This document shows positions 36,582 to 47,418 of a stretch of 64,000 nt of DNA, piece by piece (within the stretch, counting starts at the first letter, position 1; each line of letters starts with the position of its first letter). Origin of the DNA: UBA10649 sp963700745 (GTDB taxonomy: Bacteria > Actinomycetota > Actinomycetes > S36-B12); the NCBI GenBank assembly GCA_963700745.1, contig CAVOYT010000013.1, forward strand, positions 186,001-250,000. Direction: 5' to 3'. The position numbers and the translations under genes are program-made. Below the pieces are notes generated by a model. It was not told the DNA's origin. It was given only the letters and a program-made list of their open reading frames with translations, and searched no databases.

Positions 36582-37354
36582 TCACGTGCCCCGCCGTTGG
36601 GCTGACCCAGGGCGTCGTCCAGCGTTCGGCCGCGAGGACGGCCAGGTAGAACAGCAGCCCCAGGATGATCGAGGCGACGACGTAGGCCCAGGCCCGGCCG
36701 TAGGCGGTGTTCGCGGCGGCCGAGGTGATGCGGCTGCCGAGCCCCTCCTGCGGGTCCGCCGAAGTACTCGGCGACCAGGGCGGCGATGACCGCGAGCGGC
36801 GCCGCGATCTTCAGGCCGGTGAAGAAGAACGGGATCGCGTTCGGGATGCGCAGCGTGCGCAGCACCGTGCGCGGCTTCGCGTTCATCGAGCGCATCAACT
36901 CCAACTGGACGGGCTGCACCTGGATCAGGCCGCGGGTGATGTTCACGAACATCGGGAAGAACACGATGATCACCGTCACCAGGACCCTGGGAGTGCGGCT
37001 GGTGATGTTGAACATGTTGTTGAGCAGCGGGGTCAGGGCAATGATGGGCACAGCCGCGAGCCCGGCGGCAAGGGGCGTGACCAGATTGTTAACGACGACG
37101 AAGCGCTGGGCCAGCAGCGCCGCCAGGATCCCCAGGACGGTGCCGAACAGCAGGCCGAGGAACGCGGTCGTCCCGGTGTAGAGGGTCGCCCCCCACATCA
37201 GGCCCAGATCCTTGAAGAAGTTGGTCACGATCAGGCTGGGTGCCGGCAGGAGGTACGGCTTGATGTCCTGCACGACGACGAGCAGCTGCCACGCCGCCAG
37301 GAACACCAGCGCGATGAGGATGGGCGGCCAGATGGCCTTGAGCCGGCCGCCCAT
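36582..37354 (-). CDS. ABC transporter permease (frame interrupted)
   Basis: Inner-membrane permease of the SsuC/ThiX type, about 256 residues. ATG 37354 overlaps the ATPase stop by one base and opens MGGRLKAIWPPILIALVFLA. Membrane helices and the EAA-like loop (MRSMNAKPRTVLRTLRIPNA, IPFFFTGLKIAAPLAVIAAL) are clear, followed by VAEYFGG. After a change near 36765 it continues AANTAYGRAWAYVVASIILG and LLFYLAVLAAERWTTPW. The 3' end is uncertain: one frame has no stop before the substrate-binding gene, another stops at 36582. I chose the latter. Confidence 0.8.
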
Positions 37355-38191
37355 CAGACCTCGCCGGTCCGGGCGCGGCGAGTGCTGGCCGGGTTGCCGC
37401 GCAGCGCCTCGCGCACGGCGGTGACCGCGTCGAAGAAGGCGTCGGCCTCGCGGGTGTCCTCGTCGCGCTCGCCGAGGCTCGACGGGGATCACGTCGGTGA
37501 TCCGGCCCGGACGAGGCGACATGACGACGACGCGGTCGGACAGGTAGACCGCCTCGGGGATCGAGTGCGTCACGAAGATGATCGACTTCCCGGTCTCGAG
37601 CCGGATGCGCAGCAGCTCGTTCTGCATGCGCTCGCGGGTCATCTCGTCGAGCGCGCCGAACGGCTCGTCCATCAGGAGCAGGGGCGGGTCGACGGCCAGC
37701 GAGCGGGCGATGGCCACGCGCTGCTGCATGCCGCCGGAGAGCTCCCAGGGCCGGTGGTCGGCGAAGTCCGCGAGCTGCACCATCTCGAGCAGCTCCATGG
37801 CGCGGGCGTGCCGCTTGTCCTTGGGCCATCCCTGCAGCTCGAGCGGGAGCTCCACGTTGCGGCGCACCGTCCGCCAGTCGAACAGGGCGGCCTGCTGGAA
37901 GGCGATGCCGTAGCGCTGCTCCTGACGGGCCGCGGCGGCGCGTCATCCCGGCCACCTGCACGCGCGCCCTTGGTGGCGTCGGTGAGGTCGGCGATGACGC
38001 GCAGCAGGGTGCTCTTGCCGCAGCCGGACGGACCGATGAGCGAGATGAACTCGCCGCTGTCCACGGTGAGGTCGATGTCCTGGAGGGCGGTGACCTCGTT
38101 GGGCAGCCCCTCGTTGAAGACCTTCCAGACGCCCTCCGCCCGGACGGCAGCCGTGCCTGCTCTGCGGCACTGGTCGTGGTCGGCTGCTCAT
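37354..38191 (-). CDS. ABC transporter ATPase, nitrate/sulfonate/pyrimidine type (frame interrupted)
   Basis: Energises the importer. ATG 38191 overlaps the upstream permease stop by four bases. Domains in order: VRAEGVWKVFNEGLPNEVTA, Walker A SLIGPSGCGKSTLLRVIADL, Q-loop region YGIAFQQAALFDWRTVRRNV, signature WELSGGMQQRVAIARSLAVD, Walker B LLLMDEPFGALDEMTRERMQ and H-loop FVTHSIPEAVYLSDRVVVMS. Reconstructed length is about 278 residues. Frame changes lie near 38165, 37965, 37925 and 37485. Two permease genes flank it, giving a heteromeric transporter. Confidence 0.84.
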
Positions 38192-39111
38192 GCTGGGCTC
38201 TCCTTGGGCAGGTTGCGGGTCAGGTAGACGTCGAGGGCGGTGACGAGGCCCGCGGCGATGAGCCCGAGGGTGATGGCGCCGAAGACGGCGACGTAGACCT
38301 TGGCCGGCTGGGCCGTGGCCTCACGGGCGTACTCGACGATCAGGCGGCCGATCCCGCCCCTGACGCCGGTGGAGATCTCGGCGACGACGGTGCCGACGAC
38401 GGCGGCCGCGGCGCTGACCTTCATGGCGGGGACCAGGTAGGGCAGCGAGGACGGGAAGCGGAGCTTGAACAGCAGCGCCCGCGGCGAGGCCGCATACGAC
38501 CTCATCAGCTCCAGCGACGTGGCGGTCGGTGCCTGGAGGCCCGCGCAGTGCGCCGACGCTCATCGGGAAGAAGGCGAGGTAGGCCGCGATGAACATGACG
38601 GAGTACGTGGTGTTCCACTGAAGCGGCCCGACGCTGAACCGGTTGCCGATGCCGACGATGAGCGGAGCGAGCGCGATCAGCGGCACCGTCTGGGAGGCGA
38701 TGACGAAGGGCAGCAGGCCGCGCTCCATGAAGGCGAAGCGCTGCATGACGATCGCGAGGAGCAGGCCCACGCCGACGCCGATGACGAAGCCGCCCATCGG
38801 CGATGAGCAGCGAGTACAGGGAGGCCGACACGACGGCCTCAAGCACCGAGGTGTCCGAGCCCCGCACCTCGGGCTGCACGGCGCCGGCCCACATCGTCCA
38901 GACGTGCGGCATGGCCGAGTCGGACGTGTTGAAGGGCATGGCGATGATAGCCGCCCAGCCACTTGACCAGCTCCCACATCAGGATCGTGAGCAGCATCCC
39001 GGCGCAGAGCCCACAGCGCCCCGATGGTCCCGCGCTTGACGCCGCCGAGCGACGTTGCCCTGCCTGCGGGGCGTCTCGAGCTGCGGCTGGCACAGCGGCA
39101 TGCTCTGTCAC
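38188..39111 (-). CDS. ABC transporter permease (frame interrupted)
   Basis: Second permease of the importer, about 306 residues. GTG 39111 follows GGGAG and opens MTEHAAVPAAARDAPQAGQR. GMLLTILMWELVKWLGGYHR is the first helix. An extracytoplasmic stretch MPFNTSDSAMPHVWTMWAGA follows, then SLYSLLIA/MGGFVIGVGVGLLLAIVM, ASQTVPLIALAPLIVGIGNR and FIAAYLAFFPMSVGALRG. The coupling loop LMRSYAASPRALLFKLRFPS precedes SLPYLVPAMKVSAAAAVVGT. Frame changes lie near 39035, 38945, 38800 and 38540. The long periplasmic loop between helices 1 and 2 is typical of NMT1/THI5-associated permeases with ligand-facing domains. Confidence 0.8.
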
Positions 39112-39164
39112 GAAGGTTTCACTCCCATTTCGGGGCCGTTCCGTTCTGTCGGCTGCCCGGGCCG

Positions 39165-40202
39165 TCAGCTCGTCGCCCGGAGGTGCTCCTGCACGGCCGG
39201 GATGACCTTCTCCCCGTACTGGGCGAGGGTGTGGTCCTTGTCGTCGTGCTGCAGGTAGACGGCGAACTGGTTCGACGCCGAGCGCCTTGAGCTCCTCCAG
39301 TCCGACGGATGTGCTCCTCCGGCGGGCCGATGATGCAGAAGCGGTCGACGATCTCGTCGGGGACGAAGTCGGTGTGGGTGTTGCCGGCCTGCCCGTGCTC
39401 GTTGTAGTCGTAGCCCTGCCGGTTCTTGATGTAGTCGGTGAGGGCCTGCGGGACCGCGCCGCCGCTCTCGCCGTAGCGGGCGACGATGTCCGCGACGTGG
39501 TTGCCGACCATGCCGCCGAACCAGCGGAGCTGGTCGCGCGCGTGGGCGTGCGCCTCCTCGCGAGCCGTCGGTCACGTAGGCCGGGGCCGCCACGCAGATG
39601 TAGACGTCGTCCGGGTTGCGTCCGGCCGCCTCGGCGGCGTCGCGCACGGCCTTGATGGTCCACTCGGCGATGTGCGGGTCGGCCAGCTGGAGGATGAAGC
39701 CGTCGCCGACCTCGCCGGTGAGGGCCAGCATCTTCGGGCCGTAGGCGGCGACGAACACGTCCGTGCGGCTCGCGCCCGGCCCAGGGAAGGCGCAGCGTGT
39801 TGCCCTTGTACTCGATGGTCTCGCCCGTTGACGAGGCCCTTGATGTCGACGCACCGCCTGCCGGAGCTCGGCGACCGAGACCGGCTTGCCGTTCGTGACC
39901 CGGACCGCCGAGTCGCCACGTCCGATCCCGATGACGGTCCGGTTCCCGTACATCTCGTTCAGCGTCGCGAAGACCGAGGCCGTGACGGTGATGTCGCGGG
40001 TGGCCGGATTGGTGACCATGGGCCCGACGATCACCTTGCGGGTCTCGTCGAGGATCTTGCTGTAGATGACGTACGGCTCCTCCCACAGGATGTGGGAGTC
40101 GAACGTCCAGACGTAGCTGAACCCGTACGTCTCCGCCCTGCTGGCGAGGTCGATGACCCGGGCCGCGGGGGGAGTGCACTGCAGAACGACGCCGATGTCC
40201 AT
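39165..40202 (-). CDS. LLM-class (F420/FMN-dependent) oxidoreductase (frame interrupted)
   Basis: TIM-barrel luciferase-like flavin or F420 enzyme of about 343 residues. It opens MDIGVVLQCTPPAARVIDLA, then FSYVWTFDSHILWEEPYVIY, GPMVTNPATRDITVTASVFA, NRTVIGIGRGDSAVR, DVFVAAYGPKMLALTGEVGD, GFILQLADPHIAEWTIKAVR, MVGNHVADIVARYGESGGAV and QYGEKVIPAVQEHLRA. Several frame changes between 39840 and 39280 cancel out. I recall this LLM subgroup being frequently linked to dihydropyrimidinase genes. Because no dihydropyrimidine dehydrogenase is present here, it is a candidate for the uracil-reducing or a related step; that is inference. Confidence 0.8.
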   Translation of the reverse strand: MDIGVVLQCTPPAARVIDLASRAETYGFSYVWTFDSHILWEEPYVIYSKILDETRKVIVGPMVTNPATRDITVTASVFATLNEMYGNRTVIGIGRGDSAVRVTNGKPVSVAELRQAVRRHQGPRQRARPSSTRATRCAFPGPGASRTDVFVAAYGPKMLALTGEVGDGFILQLADPHIAEWTIKAVRDAAEAAGRNPDDVYICVAAPAYVTDGSRGGARPRARPAPLVRRHGRQPRRGHRRPLRRERRRGPAGPHRLHQEPAGLRLQRARAGRQHPHRLRPRRDRRPLLHHRPAGGAHPSDWRSSRRSASNQFAVYLQHDDKDHTLAQYGEKVIPAVQEHLRATS

Positions 40203-40230
40203 GGATCGCCTTTCGATCGTGGGGAGCGGG

Positions 40231-41725
40231 CTAGCGGGTGCGGGGGAAGCCGAGGTCGACGGAGGAGGTCGCCGGGTCCGGCCACCGGGAGGTGACGGTC
40301 TTCGTCCGGGTGTAGAACTCGACGCCGGCGGGGCCGTAGATGTTGCTGTCGCCGAAGATCGAGGCCTTCCAGCCGCCGAAGCTGTAGTAGGCGACGGGCA
40401 CGGGGATCGGGACGTTGATCCCGACCATGCCGACCTTGATGTCGTACTGGAACTGCTTGGCGGCGCCGCCGTCGCGGGTGAAGATCGCGGTGCCGTTGCC
40501 GTACTGATGCCGGTTGATCAGGTCGACGGCCTCGTCGTAGGTGTCGACCCGCACGACGGAGAGGACCGGCCCGAAGATCTCGTCGTCGTAGGACGACATG
40601 CCCGGCTTGACGTTGTCGATGAGGGAGACGCCGAGGAAGAAGCCCGTCGGCCGGCAGGTCGGCGTCTCGGCCGTCGACGACGACCGTGGCGCCCTGCGCG
40701 GGCGCGGTCTCGAGGTAGGAGGCGACCTTGTCGCGGTGCTCGCCGGTGATCAGCGGGCCCATCTCGGCGCGTCGGGTCGGTGCCCGGGCCGACCTTGCAG
40801 CTTCGGGAGCCGCTCGGTGATCGCGTCGATGAGCCGGTCGCCGACGCCGCCGACGGCGACGACCACGGAGATCGCCATGCATCGCTCGCCGGCGGAGCCG
40901 TAGGCGGCGCTGACGGCCGCATCGGCGGCCATGTCGATGTCGGCGTCGGGCAGGACGACCATGTGGTTCTTCGCGCCGCCGAGCGCCTGGACGCGCTTGC
41001 CGTTGGCGGTCCCGGTGGCGTAGATGTAGCTGGGCGATCGGCCGTGGAGCCGACGAAGCTGACGGCCTCGATGTCGGGTGCTCGAGGATGCGGTCGACGG
41101 CGGCCTTGTCTCCGTGCACGACGTTGAACACGCCGTCCGGCAGGCCGGCCTGCTTCAGGAGGTCGGCCAGGAGCAGCGCGACCGACGGGTCCTTCTCGCT
41201 GGGCTTGAGGACGAAGGTGTTGCCCGTCGCGATGGCGTTCGCGAACATCCACATCGGCACCATCGCGGGGAAGTTGAAGGGCGTGATGCCGGCGACGACT
41301 CCGAGCGGCTGCTTGATCGAGTAGACGTCGACGCCGCCGGAGACGCCCTCGGAGTAGCCGCCCTTGAGCATGGCAGGGATGCCGCAGGCGAACTCGATGT
41401 TCTCGATCCCGCGGGCCAGCTCGCCCGCGGCATCGCTCGGCACCTTGCCGTGCTCGATGCGACACGAGCTCGGCGATCTCGTCGCGGTGGGTCACGACGA
41501 GCTCCGCGGAAGCGGAACATGACCTCGGCCCGGCGAGACAGCGACGTCGCTCGCCACGCAGGGAAGGCCGCCTCGCGCGGCGGCGACGGCGGCATCGACC
41601 TCGGCCGCCGAGGCGAGCCCGACCGCCGCCTGCTGCTCGCCGGTGGCCGGGTTGTAGACCGGCCCCGTGCGACCGGAGGTCGACGGGACGAGGGATCCGT
41701 TGATCCAGTGATCGATGGTGCGCAT
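40231..41725 (-). CDS. mmsA: CoA-acylating (methyl)malonate-semialdehyde dehydrogenase (frame interrupted)
   Basis: Converts malonate semialdehyde to acetyl-CoA (or the methylated form to propionyl-CoA) with NAD and CoA. ATG 41725 opens MRTIDHWINGSLVPSTSGRT. Key parts: FACGIPAMLKGGYSEGVSGG, VDVYSIKQPLGVVAGITPFN, PAMVPMWMFANAIATGNTFV, KPSEKDPSVALLLADLLKQA, FVGST, ALGGAKNHMVVLPDADIDMA, SAGERCMAISVVVAVG (nucleophilic Cys) and the C-terminal hallmark FGGWKASIFGDSNIYGPAGV, then EFYTRTKTVTSRWP. Reconstructed length is about 496 residues with at least seven frame changes between 41570 and 40640. In this operon it would process the product of beta-alanine transamination. Confidence 0.86.
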
Positions 41726-41795
41726 GCGCGGTACTCCGCTCTGGTCTGGGAGAGCTGCGTCCCGGTCGGCTGGCTCGCGCGGGACGTCGACGCGG

Positions 41796-43221
<1,426 letters not shown>

Positions 43222-43243
43222 GTCGGTTCTCCTCTCGTCGCGG

Positions 43244-44081
43244 CTACGGGCGGACGAGGTCGTCGTAGGCGTCCGGGCGGCGATCGCGGTAGAACTGCCA
43301 CCGGTTGCGGACCTCGGTCAGGAGGTCCATGTCGAGGTCGCGGACGATGAGCTCGGGCTGGTACGGGTCGCCCTTCTCGCCGACGTAGTTCCCCTCCGGG
43401 TCGATGAAGTACGACTGGCCGTAGAAGTCGTCGTCGCCGAGGTCCTCGATGCCGACGCGGTTGATGGCGCCGACGTAGTACTCGTTGGCGACGGCGGCGG
43501 CGGGCTGCTCGATGCTCCAGAGGTACTGCGACAGGCCGCGCGACGTGGCCGACGGGTTGAACACGATCTGGGCGCCGTTGAGGCCGAGGGCGCGCCAGCC
43601 CTCCGGGAAGTGGCGGTCGTAGCAGATGTAGACGCCGATCTTGCCGACCGCGGTGTCGAAGACCGGGTAGCCGCCGTTGCCGGGGCGGAAGTAGAACTTC
43701 TCCCAGAAGCCGTTCACGTGCGGGATGTGCTGCTTGCGGTACTTGCCGAGGTAGCTGCCGTCGGAGTCGACCACCGCGGCGGTGTTGTAGAGGACGCCCG
43801 GCTGCTCCTGCTCGTACATCGGGCAGGACCATGACCATGCCGAGCTCCTTGGCGAGGGCCTGGAAGCGCTCGGTCGTGGGGCCGGGGATCGACTCCGCGT
43901 AGTCGTAGTACTGCTTGTCCTGGACCTGGCAGAAGTACGGGCCGTAGAAGAGCTCCTGGAAGCAGATGACCTGGGCGCCCTGCGCGGCCGCCTGGCGCGC
44001 GTACTCCTCGTGCGCGACGATCATCGACTCCTTGTCGCCGGTCCAGTTGGTCTGCACGAGCGCGGCGCGAACGACGGTCAT
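43244..44081 (-). CDS. Nitrilase-superfamily beta-ureidopropionase (one frame change)
   Basis: Hydrolyses N-carbamoyl-beta-alanine to beta-alanine, CO2 and ammonia. The 278-residue corrected product opens MTVVRAALVQTNWTGDKESM. The Glu-Lys-Cys triad is visible: Glu in ICFQELFYGPYFCQVQDKQY, Lys in YLGKYRKQHIPHVNGFWEKF and Cys in GKIGVYICYDRHFPEGWRAL. NEYYVGAINRVG and GNYVGEKGDPYQPELIVRDL also match the family. One extra base near 43820 interrupts the frame. It is the first gene of the minus-strand pyrimidine operon and is divergent from the MocR regulator. Confidence 0.9.
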
Positions 44082-44170
44082 TCCATCCTCCTTGTGGCCC
44101 AGATCCGCGCGACGGGTGCGCGGGTTCGCGGCTGGTGGCTTTTGTGATTCTCGACCTTAGACACTTGCGG

Positions 44171-44181
44171 TTGTGTTACAA
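44171..44181. promoter_or_regulatory. Dyad TTGTGTTACAA in the mocR/pyrimidine-operon gap
   Basis: TTGT-GTT-ACAA is a symmetric site in the 160-base divergent region. It is 90 bases from the ureidopropionase start and 61 bases from the regulator start. It is the only A+T-rich dyad there and a reasonable operator for the adjacent GntR-type protein. Position is the main support. Confidence 0.45.
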
Positions 44182-44241
44182 CGGCGTTTCGACAAAGATG
44201 CCCGGAATTCTCGGGAACCGGGACGAAGGGCGGGAGGCACG

Positions 44242-45654
44242 GTGACCCTCAGCGCCGTTCCCAGGACGCTGACGCCGCGGTCGGCACGGCGCCGATGTCC
44301 GTCGGTCGCCGCGGCCGTCGTCGATCGTTCGCCCAAGGGCATCGCGGCAGCAGTCCACCGCCTCATCCGGGCGGGCCGGCTGCTCGACCGGTGACCGGCT
44401 GCCCACCGTCCGCGACCTCGCCAAGGACCTGAACGTCAGCCCGGCGACCGTCAGCGAGGCGTGGCAGGCGCTGGCTGCGGTCGGCGCGATCCAGGCGCGC
44501 GGTCGGGCGGGAACCTTCGTGCGCGACACCGTCGAGCCGACCCGGCCCGTGCGCTACCTGGGAATCGGCGGGGCACCGGTGCCCGAGGGGCTGAACCTGT
44601 CCACCGGCACACCCGACCCGGCGCTCCTGCCGCCGCTGCGCGAGGCCGTCGATCGCGTGGTGGCGCGATCGACGGCGTGGACCACGAGCTATCTCGACGA
44701 CCCGGTCCTGCCGGAGCTCGAGGCGGTGCTGCGGCGGGACTGGCCGTTCGCGCCCGCCCGACTGACCGTCGTGGACGGCGCCCTCGACGCGCTGTCGCGC
44801 GTCGTCGAACAGGTGGTGCGGCTTGGCGACCGAGTCGTGATGGAGAACCCGGGCTTCCCGCCGCTGATCGACCTGCTCGAGCGGGCCGGGGCCGAGCTCG
44901 TGCCGGTGGAACTCGATGACGAGGGCATCGTCCCGTCATCCCTGTCGTGCGCGATGGAGCTCGAGCCCGTGGCGGTGTTCCTGCAGCCCCGGGCTCAGAA
45001 CCCGACCGGGATCAGCATGAGCGCCGGGCGCTGCCGCGAGCTCGCCGAGATCCTGGCCGAGCACGCAGGCCGTCATCGTCGAGGACGACCACTCGGGCGA
45101 CATCGCGACGGGCGAGGACGTCAGCCTCGGGATGCACCTCCCGGATCGCACCGTGCACATCCGCAGCTACTCCAAGTCGCATGGCCCCGACCTGCGGATC
45201 GCCGCCGTGGGCGGCTCGGCGGACGTCATCGACCCGCTGGTCTCCCGGCGGATGCTCGGGCCCGGGTTGGACCAGCCGCCTGCTGCAGGCGGTCCTGGTC
45301 GAGCTGCTGACCGATCCCGCCGCCACGGCGGCGGTGACCCGGGCACGGTCGACGTACGCGATGCGCAGCCTCGCGGTCCGCGCCGGGCTGGCCGGCGAGG
45401 GCGTCGTGAGCACGACGGGGGAGGGGATCAATGCGTGGGTGGAGGTCGCCGACGAGCGATCGGCCCTGATCACCCTCGCCGCGCTCGGGATCCGGGTGTC
45501 CCCGGGTTCCCCGTTCATGGTGGACGGCGCGCCGAGCCGGCATGTCCGGGTCACGACCGGCATCCTCGACGAGCACGACCCCGACCAGCTCCAGCACGTG
45601 ATCTCCGCACTTGCCGCGGCGGCGAAGGCCGAGCCGACCCTGCGCGGCGTGTAG
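44242..45654 (+). CDS. MocR-type GntR/aminotransferase regulator (frame interrupted)
   Basis: Chimeric regulator of about 470 residues: winged helix (SPKGIAAAVHRLIRAGRL, GDRLPTVRDLAKDLNVSPAT, VSEAWQALAAVGAIQARGRA) joined to a fold-type I aminotransferase domain (GLNLSTGTPDPALLPPLREA, SYLDDPVLPELEAVLRRDWP, VVMENPGFPPLIDLLERAGA, VAVFLQPRAQNPTGISMSAG). The PLP Lys is in HIRSYSKSHGPDLRIAAVGG. GTG 44242 follows GGGAGG. Frame changes lie near 44390, 45067 and 45283. It diverges from the pyrimidine operon, which makes it the likely activator or repressor of that operon, sensing perhaps beta-alanine bound to PLP; that is inference. Confidence 0.87.
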
Positions 45655-45669
45655 ACGCCCGGCATCGGT

Positions 45670-45705
45670 GGATTCGTTGCCTAGGTGCCCATGGGCAACG
45701 AATTC
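45670..45705. terminator. Hairpin after mocR
   Basis: ATTCGTTGCC (45672-45681) and GGCAACGAAT (45694-45703) form a perfect 10-bp stem that extends by a G-T and a G-C pair. The 12-base loop overlaps a second palindrome, GCCCATGGGC (45687-45696). It lies 15 bases after the mocR stop. It may terminate mocR or act as an operator for the next gene. Confidence 0.5.
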
Positions 45706-45840
45706 CATCGTCAATCTGGTCAATAGTGCATATTTCCCGTGCAAAACCCTTGTCTCACGCCGATTTCCGTGGTTGTATGCGCACGCGGACGACGAGACGA
45801 TCGCGACGTGTCGCCGCCGGCGCGCGACAACGATGGTGGA

Positions 45841-47361
45841 ATGACAACGAATGCGGGAATGAGGGGTCAGGTGACGGACGCGATCTTCGCCGGCGGCCGC
45901 GCGCGCGCCGGGACCTCCGGGGTGATCGGCGAGGTCGTCAACCCCGCTGACGGCACCGTGGTCGCGGCCATGGGCCTGGCCGGCGCCCGCGACGTGCACG
46001 CCGCGGTGGCCGCGGCCCGTGAGGCCTTCCCCGACTGGTCGACCGCCGCTCCGGTCGAGCGGTCTCGCGCGCCCTGATCCGACTGGCGGCGCGGCTCGAG
46101 TCCCGGGCCAGCGAGTACGCCCTCGCCGAGACGCGGCAGACCGGCAAGCCGATCCGGCTGACCACCGAGTTCGACGTGCCCGGCTCGATCGACAACGTCG
46201 CGTTCTTCGCCGGCGCGGCCCGCAACCTCGAGGGCAAGGCGTCCGCCGAGTGGGACGGCGTCCACACCTCGCTGATCCGCCGCGAGGCCGATCGGCGTCG
46301 TCGGCTCGATCGCCCCCTGGAACTATCCGCTGCAGATGGCGATGTGGAAGATCCTGCCGGCCATCTGCGGCCGGCAACACGATCGTGCTGAAGCCCGCCG
46401 AGATCACGCCGCTGACGTCGCTCATGCTCGCCGAGGACTGCGTCGCGGCGGGCATCCCGGCCGGCGTCGTCAACGTCGTGGTCGGAGCCGGGCCGGATGC
46501 AGGCGAGGCGCTCGTCAGCCACCCCGACGTCGCCATGGTGTCGTTCACCGGCTCGACCCCGGTGGGCAAGCGGGTCATGGAGCTGGCGACGGCCAGCGTG
46601 AAGCGCGTGCATCTCGAGCTCGGCGGCAAGGCGCCCTTCGTGGTGTTCGACGATGCCGAACCTCGAGGCCGCCGTCCACGGGGCGGTCGCCGGCTCGCTC
46701 ATCAACTGCGGGCCAGGACTGCACCGCGGCCACGCGAGCGTACGTCCAGCGACCCCTGTACGAGGCGTTCGTCGCTGGCGTGGCCGACCTCTTCGGCGGG
46801 TGCGCCTCGGGCCGCCCGAGGACTCCAGCCACTGACCTGGGACCGCTCATCTCGGCTCGCCAGGCCGAGCGCGTGGCCGGCTTCGTGGAGCGCGCCCGGC
46901 GTGACGGCGCCCGCATCGTCATCGGCGGCGAGGCTCCGGGCGGCGACCTGGCGCGCGGTGCCTACTACCGGCCGACCCTCGTGACCGACGCCGCCCAGGG
47001 CTCGGAGATCGTCACCGACGAGGTCTTCGGCCCGGTACTGGTCGTGCTGCCGTTCGACACCGACGACGAGGGCCTCGCCCTGGCGAACGACACCGTGTTC
47101 GGTCTGGCCGCCTCAGCGTGGACCACGGACATCTTCCGGGGCCTGCGCGCGCAGCGGGAGATCCGCGCCGGCTGCGTCTGGGTTAACGATCACATACCGA
47201 TTGTCAGCGAGATGCCGCATGGCGGCTTCGGGCAGTCCGGATTCGGCAAGGATATGTCGCAGTACGCGTTCGAGGAGTACACGAACATCAAGCACGTCTC
47301 GATGGACATCACGGGGGAAGCACGCAAGCCCTGGCACCGCACGATCTTCACCGAACGGTAG
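45841..47361 (+). CDS. patD: 4-Aminobutyraldehyde dehydrogenase-like enzyme (frame interrupted)
   Basis: NAD-dependent aldehyde dehydrogenase of about 505 residues. It opens MTTNAGMRGQVTDAIFAGGR. Core motifs: FPDWSTAAPVERSRA, FDVPGSIDNVAFFAGAARNL, NTIVLKPAEITPLTSLMLAE, SFTGSTPVGKRVMELATASV, VHLELGGKAPFVVFDDA (Glu), SLINCGQDCTAATRAYVQRP (nucleophilic Cys after frame repair) and VTDEVFGPVLVVLPFDTDDE. The end MPHGGFGQSGFGKDMSQYAF and EEYTNIKHV is characteristic of gamma-aminobutyraldehyde and betaine aldehyde dehydrogenases. Frame changes occur near 46065, 46290, 46375, 46660, 46715 and 46805. As first gene of the Pot operon it should convert 4-aminobutanal to GABA. Confidence 0.84.
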
Positions 47362-47418
47362 TTTCACCGACGCAGGCACCACCACGAACGAGCACCGACC
47401 GACCGGAGGATCACCATC

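Noticed and set aside
35224..36585. Binding-protein frame extended through the 20-bp hairpin and joined to the permease end
   Set aside because: The extension beyond 35304 reads only the hairpin repeat, and the lipoprotein signal peptide at 36525 marks the true start.
36335..37867. Apparent fusion of ABC ATPase and permease in one frame
   Set aside because: The ATPase end in another frame reads ALRGNPASTRRARTGEV and stops exactly at the permease ATG, so the fusion arises from frame errors.
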